Shown here: positions 1 through 10,230 of the stretch, one piece after another
How positions within the stretch are numbered: position 1 is the stretch's first letter
How the letters are laid out: each line of letters begins with the position of its first letter
Assembly: GCA_028673005.1 (NCBI GenBank)
Contig: CM054114.1
Location: 125,083,307-125,147,306 of the forward strand
Direction: 5' to 3'
Origin: Tanypteryx hageni
Lineage: Eukaryota; Arthropoda; Insecta; Odonata; Petaluridae
Length of the DNA stretch: 64,000 nt
Program-made: the position numbers and the translations under genes
Notes under the pieces: generated by a model
Database searches by the model: none
What the model was told of the DNA's origin: nothing
What the model saw: the letters and a program-made list of their open reading frames with translations, nothing else

Positions 1-331
1 TTCTAACAGTTTGGAAAGATCAGAAGATGACATTCTGTGGGCGGAGGAAGATGATGCAGCTATTGGAGATTCCTCCAGTAGTGAAAGTGAAAATAACAAT
101 TAAAATGTGCTTAAGAAATAATTTGCATGAGAAATTCTAATGTTCCAAAATATTCAATTGAGAATTCCTATCAAAATTGCTTATTTCAATTGGTTCAATG
201 TTTAATACTCAATGGTATAATAAACCTCTGTCATTGTGTGCATAATAAATTTTTTCCTTTCATTAGAAGTTAAAAATGGGTGGTCGTCTTATAATCAAAG
301 TTGTCTTATATTCAAGTATATACGGTATATA
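1..331 (+). pseudogene. 3' end of a pogo/Tigger-like DNA transposon (window-edge fragment)
   Basis: An open frame runs from base 2 to a TAA at 101-103. It encodes a serine/acid-rich tail (SEDDILWAEEDDAAIGDSSS and on to SESENNN) of the kind often found at the C-terminus of pogo/Tigger (CENP-B-like) transposases. It is followed by about 200 bases of AT-rich 3' sequence with an AATAAA-like site near 219. The end, 280-331, reads as a terminal inverted repeat: a GGTCGTCTTATAATC/TTATATTC doublet, then TATATACGGTA. The DDE domain lies outside the window, so the family call rests on the terminal sequence and the acidic tail only. A host gene end cannot be fully excluded. Confidence 0.4.
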
Positions 332-403
332 CAAAACTATAATAGCATATTTAGCCTGGATCATTCAAACGGGTGTCATAATTACAAATCAAACTCTTTC
401 AGT

Positions 404-635
404 AATTATGTATTTGGAGGGAATTGCCTGGATGGATTTCAACTAAATTTTGTATGTAAGATTTATACAGTGTATCATAATAAAATCAAGAGGTTTAAAG
501 CAGAACTAAAGAGCAGGGCTACCACAGTAAAAAGTAAAATAATATTTCTTTTACACATTTCTAGGAAACTGACTGCATGGATTTTAACCAAATATCATGT
601 GTGTGTGTGTGTATATATATGTATATATATATGTA

Positions 636-706
<71 letters not shown>

Positions 707-915
707 TATAAATTAATAACCAAAATATCATATTTCAACCAGGTCAACTAAACAGGGCTACCACAATATCAAGGTTGGAATTCTTCTGTAACTATAAATT
801 TGGAAGATATTGGCTGCTCCAATTTCAAAGAAATTTTGTGTGTAGGGCGAGTAAAGAATGACAAAATGAAATGAACATATTTAGAATGGATCTAAACAGC
901 AGGGCTACCACAATA
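404..915 (+). repeat. Diverged direct repeat, two ~120-bp units
   Basis: The stretches at about 404-530 and 785-915 align in the same order: a TTTGGA(G/A)G block, AATTTTGT(A/G)TGTA(A/G)G, a purine-rich run, then CAGGGCTACCACA. A further copy of CAGGGCTACCACA sits near 753. The units are well diverged, so the duplication is old. No coding capacity is seen. Confidence 0.5.
597..699. repeat. (TG)n/(TA)n compound microsatellite
   Basis: A short TG run passes into a long TA run with interspersed TG dinucleotides. Open frames crossing it are artefacts of the repeat. Confidence 0.95.
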
Positions 916-1183
916 TAAGGAAAAATAATTTTCTGATTTCAAAGCAAATACCTTAGTATACTATGGCGAATTTGACGAAAAGCACTTCTGTACCATGGGA
1001 AACTGGTGTACATCCCTACTTGTTTGAATTTTGCAGCCTAACTAAATATGTATGTCAGTATTTTTAGGTGAAATATAAGGTATTGACTTTCCAATTATTG
1101 CTGCCATGTTTGCATTTTATAACATTGATTTTCTCAGATAAAAATTAAGTCAGTGGTTAATGGGAGATGCTGTTTAAGCTAAT

Positions 1184-1338
1184 TACCATGTTTACCCAAA
1201 CATAATACGCACCCCAATTTTCAAAGGTTGACTTCAAGAAAAAACGTTCATAGAAAGTGTGTGAATATGATGCGCTAGATGTTTTTGTCAAAGTCATTTT
1301 AAGCAAAAAAAGTGCATTATATTTGGGCAAATATGGTA
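1184..1338. mobile_element. MITE, ~155 bp, TA-flanked
   Basis: The left end TACCATGTTTACCCAAACAT and the right end (reverse complement TACCATATTTGCCCAAATAT) form an inverted terminal repeat of about 27 bp, bounded by TA. The interior has no coding sequence. The TA target and the CCCAAAYATAATRC core resemble Tc1/mariner/pogo-type MITEs. It is likely a non-autonomous relative of the other TACCRTATT-ended elements in this window. Confidence 0.65.
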
Positions 1339-1664
1339 ATAAATTTTGTTTAGAAAAATTGAAAAATTAGCTTGCAGCTACTTAGCAATTTTGTAGGCAC
1401 ATACGACTGCAAAATTGCTTAGTGGCTATCTGGTTCATTCATCAAAATAGCTTTCATTACTCCTAACTGCATTTCATTTCTTTTTATAAATCAAATGTAT
1501 GAACTTTTCTTAAATTAGAATGTGATACCGATGGGTACAGTAAGTTTTTTGTTCAATGAAAATTTTGCATTGAACTTGGAAGTATGATTATTAGCCATTA
1601 AAATGTAAAATGTTTTCTTAGAGTGCATTTCCTTAACATGCATGACATAAATAAGCTTCCGATT
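1339..1664. other. Non-coding, no recognised feature
   Basis: AT-rich sequence between the MITE and the piggyBac element. If the mini spindles exons downstream have upstream exons outside the window, this is intron sequence. Nothing else is seen. Confidence 0.5.
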
Positions 1665-4521
1665 TTAACCACTTAACTGGGTATGCCGTGTCAATCCGTC
1701 ATGACTAACCGTAACGGTGGTGGGTATGCCGTTTCAATCCGTCATGCTGCTTTTAGTTTGATTTCGAAGCGATAGATGGCCATTCTGTCTTATTTTATGG
1801 AAGACACCTTTCGTAGGCGTCCTTTTAGTTTGCGTTCATAGCGGTAGATGGACATTCTTTTTTTATTTTGGGAAGATATTCTTTTCGTACGTAAACCCTG
1901 CCTTTGCTATGCGGGTTGCCTTCCCTAGCCCCTGATTTGGTGAAAGTTGGGCTAAGACATGCGGGTCCTTTTCGCACCTGCGTGAGAAATTTTACCGTTA
2001 GAACCGCCCACATTTTCCTCGTGGGAGACCCTGTTGGTCATAAACCGTACTTGTTCAAGTAAAAGTAACGGGATATATAGAGAAACACATGTGAAGGGAA
2101 AAACTTCAGTTGGCTTTTGAGAATCAGAGAAGACAGTTTAGAGTTGTGTTACGTTCCTTTTTCGGTGCCTTAGTGTTACGACTAACTCGCGAAAAGTTGA
2201 TTTGCATTGTATCTGCAGCAACTATAAATTATTTCCTTGTTTGATGTTCTTGGAAATAATTTAAATTTCACCCTTTGGAAATGGCTTTATCCAGCAAAAG
2301 GGAATTTTCTGAGGTGACAGAAGAGGAAATGATGGATATTATAGAAGAAAGTGATGTGGAGAGTGTTTCGAGTGAGTATCTGGAGGATGTTTACATCCAC
2401 ACCGACGTAAGTGACAGTGAATCAGAAGGAGATAAGGACATCACTGAAGAGGAGGAAGTGACAAACATTCCTGGATACCCTTACGTTTGGAGTACAACTG
2501 AGGAAGTGCGACAGAAATTTAGATTTACTGGTGAATGTGGATTAAATATCCACATTGAGGATAGAAATAGTGTCTTGGACTATTTTGAGCAAATTGTGGA
2601 TGATGAATTGTGCATGATTATAGTTGAGCAGATGAATATTTACGCAAAACAGTTTTTAGATGCAAACCCTACCCTGAAACCATGATCTAGAGTACGCGAT
2701 TGGGTGGATACAGATGTGAATTAAATTAAAACTTTGTTAGGTGTGTTCATTCTTCAGGGAATTCTACTGAAACCCGATTATTCTATGTATTTTACAAAAC
2801 GGGAGAGTATTGCTACTCCTTTTTTTCTAAGGTATTTAGTGAAAAGAGATTTCACCTTCTCCTAAAATTACTGCATTTTGTGGACAATTCTACATATAAT
2901 GCAGGTTGCAATGTGAAACTTGTTAAAATTGAGCTAATGCTCAATTATCTGAGAAATAAATTTTCCTCCCTGTATACCCCCGATCAAGCAATTGTAGTAG
3001 ATGAATCTCTGCTCATGTGGAAAGGTCGGCTCGCTTGGAAGCAATATATACCATCTAAGCGGAGCAAATTTGGGATAAAATTCTTTGTGCTCTGCGAAAG
3101 TAAGTCGGGATATATTTGGAATTTTATGGTATATACTGGTAAAGATACTTTGTACAGTGAGAAATACAAAGAAGAAAATATTTCTGCTCGAATTGTGCTT
3201 GACTTAGCCGATGATCTATTAGGTAAGAGATACACATTATATTTAGATAATTGGTACACGAGCCCTAAGCTAGTGGACATATTAACTGAAAGAGAAACAG
3301 ATGTAGTAGGAACAATGCAGGCAAATAGGAAAGAATTTCCACAAACTGTGAAATCTGCAAAACTACAGAAAGGAGAGGTATCAGAAGCATTTCGAGGCAA
3401 GCAGATGATCATGAAATGGAAAGACAAAAGGGATGTGGTTATGGTCAGCACTTTCCATGATACCGAAATATGTAATGTGGAGAAAAGAGGGAAAACAGTG
3501 ATAAAACCCAGTGTTGTTCACGATTACAACAAGAACATGGGTGGTGTTGATAGAAGCGATGGATTGATGAATATGTACAAGATTGCGCGAAATAGGCCAA
3601 AAAAATACTATCAGAAAATGTTTAGGCACTTGATGGACATGGCAATGCTAAATTCCTTTGCATTTTATAAGAAAAATGGAGGAATAGTTAACAGGAAAGA
3701 GTTCCTTATAAGTCTTGCAGAAAGTTTAATTGAAAAATATGGGCAACACTTCAAAGCAGGTCCAGGAAGGCCATCCAAATCTCTACGGCCATCCCGTCTT
3801 ACAGGAGGCCATTATCCTGATACTCTCCCTCGCACAACAAAAAAGTCTCCTGCCAAAAGATGTGTAGTTTGCTGCAAAGCAGGAAAACGAAGGGAAACAA
3901 AATATTGGTGTCCTGATTGTGGTGTTGGTTTGTGCCCTGCTCCCTGTTTCAAAATTTATCATACGAAGCTGGATTTGTAATTTTGTTATTTTATTTTTTA
4001 TTATAACAATTTATTAATTTATTGTTATATTATAAGCTTTTTTAGTTCTATGTAATATTTTATTTATAATGTGATATCATTTTGAATTTTAGTATATATT
4101 CCAAATATTATTACAATATAATCAAGAGAATTTTGTATTTTACATAATATAAATTTTAAAGTTTGTCATAAAATATTATATTTTAATTAAGGTTAGTGTT
4201 TGTTTTTCATTTATATTATTAATTATTTTATTATGATAAAAATTTGAGAACTTATATTTTGAACTTTTTTACCATATTTTAGCATTTTGTATTTATTTTG
4301 TATTATTATGAAATTATTTTTTTATTGTAAATATAAATATGTAAATAAAATAATTCATGTTTTGGTAATAAATATGGTCTATTACAAAAATAAAAAGTTT
4401 TATTACTTAATATTTATGTATATTTTTATCAATATGTGAAAGCTAAAAAATCACCTGTTTCAATTTAAATACGCACCACCGGTGCGGCATTGAAAAATTA
4501 AATACCCAGTTGAGTGGTTAA
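1665..4521 (+). mobile_element. piggyBac-family DNA transposon with TTAA target duplication
   Basis: The element starts at TTAA (1665-1668) followed by CCACTTAACTGGGTAT. It ends with the inverted copy ATACCCAGTTGAGTGG and TTAA (4518-4521), so the terminal repeats match at all but one position over about 16 bases. TTAA duplication is diagnostic of the piggyBac superfamily. Just inside the left end a GGGTATGCCGT.TCAATCCGT unit occurs twice (about 1679 and 1724), which are likely subterminal transposase-binding repeats. A transposase relic occupies 2275-3980, followed by about 530 bp of AT-rich 3' sequence. The element is about 2.85 kb, close to the size of autonomous piggyBacs. Confidence 0.93.
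2275..3980 (+). pseudogene. piggyBac transposase (DDE/D), broken
   Basis: The N-terminal part (2275-2685, 136 codons) is acidic and precedes the DDE_Tnp_1_7 domain. The frame then meets TGA at 2683 and TAA near 2722, and it shifts by about 2850. The rest is open from 2880 to 3980 (366 codons). Within that second part the catalytic aspartates are visible: D41 in IVVDESL, D123 in YLDNWYTS, and D224 in MGGVDRSD. The C-terminus carries a cysteine-rich zinc-binding domain, CVVCCKAG then YWCPDCGVGLCPAPC (residues about 328-356), as in active piggyBacs where it binds subterminal DNA. All three catalytic Asp and the Cys-rich tail survive, so the inactivating lesions are probably fairly recent and confined to the middle. 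Encoded activity as it stands is unlikely. Confidence 0.93.
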
Positions 4522-4558
4522 GGATTCATAAAAAACCCTTAAATATTTCTTGCTTCAG

Positions 4559-4781
4559 GGTTTGGCCCTGCTGTATGACTTCAAACTGCAACATCCGGAG
4601 GCTGATGTGGAACCATTCCTCTGCAAATCATCCCAATTCTTTCAAGATTACATAGAGAGGGGGCTTCGGACAATTGACCTGGAACGAAGGCGTTCGGGAG
4701 CCACGCATGCTAATATATGTGGCACTGCACAAGATGGAGGTGGAAGCTCCTCTAAAGCAAGTTCAATGTGCTCATCACTCG
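4559..4781 (+). CDS. msps: mini spindles/CKAP5 (XMAP215 family) C-terminal coding exon, antepenultimate
   Basis: XMAP215/CKAP5 proteins are microtubule polymerases acting at plus ends, centrosomes and kinetochores. This exon encodes GLALLYDFKLQHPEADVEPF and continues SSQFFQDYIERGLRTIDLER. From family knowledge it corresponds to the conserved helical C-terminal segment of animal CKAP5 (pattern L..LY.(F/Y)K......D.EPFL..SSQFFQ.Y.ERGLR.I). The acceptor is CTTGCTTCAG with AG at 4557-4558. The donor is CG|GTGAGT with GT at 4782. The exon is 223 bp and ends one base into a codon, which the next exon's GT completes as glycine. Upstream TOG-domain exons lie outside the window. A piggyBac ends only 37 nt before this exon. 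Confidence 0.92.
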
Positions 4782-5390
4782 GTGAGTTTTATCTGTAAAC
4801 GTTGGTTTAAACTTGTTGGCATTAGTTGGTCGTATCTCTTACCTAGGTTTCTAATCTGAATTAAATATGTGGGATATCACATTCCCTTTTATTGTTCTGT
4901 TGACTGTAATAGAAGAGTCAGAAATGAAACTAAGCAAAACTAATGGAGTAAAATATTTATTACATCCTGGGTAATGTAAGAGAAACATCATTGGAAAGTT
5001 TGATGTCTTCTTTTCCATAAGATTGGTGGTTTTTGTAAAAATTGTTTATTGGAGTATTTCTAACAACAAACTTTTACCCAGTTTGCAGGTTTCTGAAAAG
5101 ATTACATTTCCATAAGTAAATCATCACCTAATAAAATTTTGTTATTTTCTCAGATTTGCTATTATTATTTATGTTCGTCTTTTTAAAAATCATTTAGTGT
5201 CATTAAAATAAAAATAGTTATTTAAGTTAAATTCATTACAAGGCTTATTTATTTTAATTTATTTTTTCTGTGTAGCTTTTTCATAATATTTAGTGTAACA
5301 ATATGTAGTGTTTTACTTAGTAGTACTGAACATTTGTCGCAACATCACTAATGTCAAGGTGGGCGAACCATTCATCATAAACATTCACAG
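4782..5390 (+). other. Intron of the mini spindles homologue
   Basis: A 609-bp GT-AG intron (GTGAGT ... CATTCACAG). It is AT-rich, and no repeat or coding element is recognised. Confidence 0.85.
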
Positions 5391-5704
5391 GTACTTTGGG
5401 ATCCCCTGAAAGCTTTATGACATCTACAGATAGGGGGACATCGGTGGGCTCCACAGAAAATGTGGAAAGTGGTCAGCCTCAAAGGAACCCTCAGTATTTT
5501 CTCGAGAGGCTTCGGCAACTGCAGGCACAAGCCGGCATTGATCCAATGGAGATAGCCGAAGGGGGCAAGACGACTATGATGGCCCCGCAGGAGATTATCT
5601 CCACCAAGGTTGGTGCTCACATGCAACATCTCGTCCATCAGGAAGACAACCGGGGTAACATTGATGAGAATTTGAACCATCGGCTTTCTAACAACAGTTC
5701 AGAG
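5391..5704 (+). CDS. msps: mini spindles/CKAP5 C-terminal coding exon, penultimate
   Basis: It continues the frame from 4781 (G|GT) and encodes a polar linker. It then carries NPQYFLERLRQLQAQAGID, corresponding to the VYLERL..LR...G.D element of CKAP5, and STKVGAHMQHL..., matching the family's short helix before the last coiled segment. The acceptor is ACATTCACAG (AG at 5389-5390). The donor is GAG|GTTGGT at 5705, a weaker match than usual. The exon is 314 bp and ends on a codon boundary. Translation stays open throughout, with no frameshift or stop, and the phase fits both neighbours. This argues for an intact host gene rather than a pseudogene. Confidence 0.92.
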
Positions 5705-6534
5705 GTTGGTTTACTATTGACTTTTATATAGTTTTTTATCCGTTAAAAATCTATTCCAAGTGTGAGTGTCAGTGTGAATTAGAGAGGTATTTAAAATGGG
5801 ATTGAGGCATATTGGCCAGCATTACTTAGCTTCTTTTGTTCATTCTAAGGAAACGGTTTAATTTAAATTGAATTACTGAAATGGAATGTTGAGTACGTCA
5901 TGCACGAATGTTTTGCTGGATTCTGCAACAAACATTTCCAAACTGCAAAAAAAAAACACTAGCATTAAAAAGTTGTTACATTTCTTTTACTAATTACATT
6001 AGAAATGCATAACAAAATCAAAACCTAGCGTAATAAAGTTAAACATTTCTTTTAGTAATCCCGTTCAAATTAGGCGGCAGAGAATCTTACGTTACAATAT
6101 GATAGCAATTCTTAGATTTACATTAAAAATTCATAATAAACAATGAAAACCTAATAAAAATAACAGTTCCTTAAATTACATTTAAAATACAAAGCTAAAA
6201 GCATTAAATCATAAAATATTTGGGTACAAAACCAGCAACCTCATACTTGAAGAACGAATATTTTCAATGTCATACTCGTAAAAGTTGTGAAAACTGAATG
6301 TGCAGGACTTTTCCATTAGCCAATAATTTCTAATTTGGCCGCTAGATGCCAGCAACTTTTACTTATCATTGGAAGGGAAGTTTAAATTGAGCTACAAAAG
6401 AATTAAGTCGATGGTTATCACATTTGTTTACTTTGAAAACTGCTAATAATGAGCATTATAAATATAATTGTATAGTTGTTACTTTTGTTTAATTTCTAAG
6501 AGATTAAAAGAATCAAATTTATCACGGTATCAAC

Positions 6535-6669
6535 CAATAGAAAAATGCAAGCAATACCTGTTGATGAAAAGTAGACAGAAATTTTACTTGAAAGTGATTT
6601 GGAAGAAAGTGTCAGTTCAGAGAGTGATAGTGAGAAGAACACTGAAGATCGTGCTCAAATTACTAAGGT
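6535..6669 (+). pseudogene. Possible N-terminal relic of a piggyBac-like transposase
   Basis: An ATG near 6545 opens MQAIPVDEK, then a stop, then in the same frame LLESDLEESVSSESDSEKN. The acidic, Ser-rich heptads resemble the N-termini of piggyBac-derived proteins, including the one at 2275 in this window. No catalytic segment follows. Low-complexity acidic sequence arises easily, so this is a weak call. Confidence 0.2.
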
Positions 6670-7189
6670 AAAAACCTAAATTTTTTGGCATTTTTTTTTG
6701 AGTGGGCAAATACGAAACCTCATCTCTCCTGTCCCTGCATCTTTGTTTATCCTTATTTGAAGTTTTTTCCGAAAAACTTACGGGGAAGAGGTAGAGAGAT
6801 CTATGAAAAAGCAGTATACGTGAAGTAATCCAAGAACTTGGAATAAAGAAGGTCTAGTGATGCAAGGATAAGATGATTCCTCTATTTGTATCATCTACGA
6901 TTTTATTTCACATTGACTATTAAATAAGTAAAAAGAAGTTACCTTTTTGGGGGGCAATGTATATTTCAGTTGTGAGAAATGGAGAACAAAAACACGATGC
7001 CTTTGTCATGTGCACGCACAAACTTTCCACTTAAACACACAATATGGATCAAGGTTTCAAATTAAAAGAAATGTTCATGAGTCACCAGACCAGATCATGA
7101 CTTCGAATTTCATTCTAGACACAATTAGAATAATTCATACAAAAAAGTATGCAAAATCCTATGATGTTGGCTGGGGATTGCTCTTAGCT

Positions 7190-7494
7190 TTGAATTACAG
7201 GCTAATTTGAATTATCCAGGATCAAATAACGAGGTTTTACTGTAAACAATTTCGTGGCACCCCAGCCTTCAAACAAGGTTTTTATATTTTCATAAATGAG
7301 TATTACAACATTTGGACATATCCATTCGTTGGTACCACACTATAATCAATTTATAAGAGAAAACATCAATGCCCTAGTTATCTGTAAACACATCTAAATC
7401 GTTGATTTATTTTCAAAACTAATTTTATCACGGCACCCCTAAAAACCAGCTGCGGTGCCCCTGTATACCGTGGCACCCAGGTTGGGAACCACTG
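7190..7494 (+). mobile_element. hAT-like non-autonomous element, 3' end
   Basis: The right end, GTGGCACCCAGGTTGGGAAC then CACTG (ending 7494), is the characteristic terminus of hAT MITEs whose other end begins CAGTGGTTCCCAAC. An internal GTGGCACCCCAGCCTTC near 7254 echoes it. The left terminus is not seen, so the start is approximate. Confidence 0.55.
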
Positions 7495-7899
7495 ATTTAA
7501 CTAATAGGATTTTTTTCATGTCTTATGATTGAACACTGCCTTTTACTTTGCTGCGTAAAATTTTGGTAAAAATGTTGTTGGTGAACTGCAAGGAGGTTAA
7601 CTAATTTATATTCTTAAAAAGAAAGGGATTTAAAGTTTCGTCAGTTTGGTGAATGTCTGAATATTTATTACATTCATTTTGTAAGGGTAGCAGCCTTTTG
7701 CAGTGTAGATTTTCATTTTTCCTTTCAAAAACGTTTCAAAATATTGTAGTTTGAAAATAGAGCATGGTTTGATCTCATTAACAATCAAGGGATATCTGCC
7801 TTTCTAGAATTTATCTTTATACATGATATAAATAATAATTTTTACGTAAATACCAAGGTCCTCAGCAGAGGCGTGGCTAGCACATCTGCCTTGGTCATG

Positions 7900-8010
7900 G
7901 TTGTTGGTGATTGTCTTTGTTGTTATTGTTATTTCTATATTGTTAAATTAATCAGCTCTAATGGGCCTCGTGCTGTAAGTTGATTGTATATGGATAAATA
8001 AATAAATATA
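7900..8010 (+). mobile_element. LINE 3' tail
   Basis: GGGCCTCGTGCTGTAAG is followed by a GATAAATAAATAAATA tail. The same arrangement, a GGCCT motif and then a (AAAT)n tail, ends the LINE at 53.38 kb. Only the tail is present. Confidence 0.4.
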
Positions 8011-8164
8011 TTTTTCACTTTAGGCTCACAAAAAAGTTTTTAAAAATAACAAATGGGGCAAAATGCAACTATTTCTTTTAGCCCAATAAGTACAATGTGC
8101 AGATTTTTAACTGCATTTAAAAAATTTTTCTTCTCTGATCTCTAATTTTTTTATTTGTTCCTAG

Positions 8165-8284
8165 CTGGGTCTTGCACGTGCCTTACCCAGAAGTAGGAGT
8201 ACAGATGAGAATGTTGGAAACACCGCAGAGGTGGAGGCACTGCGCAAACGTCTAGAGAAGTTAACCGGTGGAGTCCAGAGATAA
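8165..8284 (+). CDS. msps: mini spindles/CKAP5 terminal coding exon
   Basis: It starts in phase after TTTGTTCCTAG. It encodes LGLARALPRSRSTDENVGNT and then AEVEALRKRLEKLTGGVQR, with TAA at 8282-8284. The closing EALRKRLEKL helix matches the DDLKKRLERIK ending of vertebrate CKAP5, so the three exons together recover the conserved C-terminus in the right order and phase. The exon adds 39 residues. In mini spindles/CKAP5 this region mediates partner binding (TACC-type recruitment is attributed to the C-terminal domain). Identity rests on remembered family features, so a database search would settle the exact orthologue. Confidence 0.92.
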   Translation: MGLARALPRSRSTDENVGNTAEVEALRKRLEKLTGGVQR

Positions 8285-9142
8285 AAGTACTAACAAGGAC
8301 CTCGTCTCCCTCGTAGTCTGCTCTTGGCTGAGCCTCATTCTCTAACCCTGAGACATGAAGATGAAGTCCCACACTGCTCCTAGAGGGCCCCTTTTTGAAG
8401 AACCTTCCTCTCATATCAGTGGACGTCATCTGTTAACTTCCTTATCCACTTTGCATCTTTGCATTTTCTTTTCCCTCTTTGGTGGCATTTGTTAGTGGAC
8501 GTAGTGGCATGCCATTATTTTTCCTGGGGGAGTGCTTTTTTAAGTGAACAATATAAATATATTTTTCAATAATATGGAGACGACTTGCATAATTATCGGA
8601 TAGATGATTTTAAAAAAGTCAGTAATCGTGGTATTTTGTTGAGTTTTTAACCTGTAATGTAATTTTAATACATCCTTATAAAAGACTTTGCATGTATCGA
8701 GATTAATGTCGCATTTCATAGTTAATACAGTATTTATTACCTTGTAATCTTGTGTCATCTATATCTGTTGCACCAATGAGTGAGATAAGCTTATTGACAA
8801 TACTCATGTAAAATAGGCTTAACAACAATCGGTTTGTGGTAATATATAAAAGAAAATTCACAGAATAAAAATTTATGCCCTAAATTGAATTTTGAGGTAA
8901 TTTATTCTCATCGTATATGTCACATAGCATATATGTCAAATTAACTCCTGTTGGAGGGTACTTAGATGGGCATATTGTATAATTCTTCAACGCATAATTC
9001 TCAGACCAGTGCTGCTTCTTTAACTATTGCTTATGTATTATGTAAAATAGGAAATATGTTTGGTAAATATATCTTATAAATTTATAAATATTTTTATTGA
9101 ATGTTTTCCACAATGCATACCTTGTTTGTTGTTAGAAATAAA
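8285..9142 (+). other. 3' UTR and candidate polyadenylation signals of the mini spindles homologue
   Basis: AT-rich sequence after the stop codon. AATAAA occurs at 8864-8869 and again at 9137-9142, each a possible cleavage signal. No other gene is seen here. Confidence 0.5.
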
Positions 9143-9269
9143 CTTTCATATACCCTATTAGCTCAAAATCAGACTAATTCAATTTATAAGATCTATTTGA
9201 AGTTTTATTTTCCTCTACCAATATTGTCATCATTTTCATCAGTGAAAACCTTATAATCGATATTTTTTT

Positions 9270-9730
9270 ATTTTCTCCATACGTAGTATAGGGGAAAGTA
9301 TTGTTTTCATGAAACAAATCGACTGAGATTTCAACGTAAATACACGTTTTGAGATCCCCTGAACACGTTTTGACTATTTTCTCGATGATGTGTGTATGTG
9401 ATAACTTTTTTGTGGGTGCTCTTAACTCAAAAACTATTAATCAGGTCAATGCAAAATTTTATATTTAACATTTTTATAAAATTCAGAAGAACTGATTAGT
9501 TTTTGGTAAAAATCGGTCAACCGGAAGTGGATGTTTACTCTTGTCACATCCGTTATTTTGAAATATTTGATAAATCTAAAAATGTATTAGAATAAAAGTT
9601 GTAGGAAATTTAATTTTCTACAACTTTTGCTTGAAACATTTTCCCATATAATGCATTGTTTAAGAGATATCTTATATTTTTGCTGCCGCCGCCATGCCTC
9701 TTACCGACGACTATTGCTAGCAATGGGGGA
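9270..9730 (+). repeat. Interspersed repeat family B, copy 1 (partial)
   Basis: It shares with 53855-54300 (+) and 16185-16660 (-) a long ordered series of blocks: ATTTCAACG.AAATACACGT, GTGGGTGCTCT(T)AACTC, CAACCGGAAGTG, CCGTTATTTTGAAATATTTG, and AATGCATTGTTTAAGAGATA. No coding capacity or clear terminal repeats are visible. The class is unknown. Confidence 0.8.
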
Positions 9731-9996
9731 CTCAAAATATTTAATTATAGTTTTTTTAATTCTTTGTAATTGGCTTAATTACTCCCTGTGAACATTTTTT
9801 TGTTAAATCGTCTTCATTATGCAAAAGAAATGTTTAAAATAACTCTTTTTATATCCCGCGAAAATGGCATCCTGGTTGGAGAGAGAGTAGTAAGGGGAAC
9901 AAGACGTCATCGCATTCCTTACAATGCTTACGACCGTACTGAAAGCACGTAGTTTTGATACTTCGTCCTGTTGCTTTTCCTGATATCGTAGCTAAA

Positions 9997-10230
9997 ATGG
10001 AGAGTATGGAAGTTAAGAAGGGTTATAACTATTGTCCGGTACCTCACTACTTAAATACGTTTAAAACCCGGAGTAAATTGTTCTTCATGCTACCGAGCTC
10101 CTTGGGAAGAAATAAGAAGTGGAGAATATTGTGGTTGAAAGCCATGAGGAAATATGCATCTGATATATCGGAGCGCACAACTGCATTTGTCTGCTAAGAT
10201 CATTTTAATCTAAGTACTAGTTATATGTAG
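9997..10230 (+). pseudogene. THAP-domain remnant with a stop in the CxxH motif
   Basis: The ATG at 9997 gives MESMEVKKGYNYCPVPHY, and later KLFFMLPSSLGRNKKWRILW and KAMRKYASDISE, ending FVC and TAA at 10195. THAP zinc fingers have the pattern C-x2-4-C ... P ... W ... C-x2-H within CEDHF. Here C13 is present but the second Cys position is H17. Residue C66 is followed by TAA and then, in the same frame, DHFNL. So the glutamate codon of C-E-D-H-F has become a stop. THAP domains occur in P-element-type transposases and in host transcription factors. No catalytic part follows, so the origin is undecided. Confidence 0.6.

Larger units (their letters stand above)
5705..8164 (+). other. Last intron of the mini spindles homologue, with TE debris
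   Basis: A 2.46-kb intron ending TTTGTTCCTAG at 8164. It holds a piggyBac-like N-terminal relic (6535-6669), a hAT 3' end (to 7494) and a LINE-like tail (7900-8010), listed separately. Otherwise it is AT-rich with nothing recognised. Confidence 0.8.

Noticed and set aside
236..700. 154-codon open frame on plus
   Set aside because: Runs through transposon 3' end and a TA/TG microsatellite; no protein-like composition.
2984..3629. Minus-strand frames of 155 and 82 codons
   Set aside because: Antisense to the piggyBac transposase; shadows of its codon pattern.
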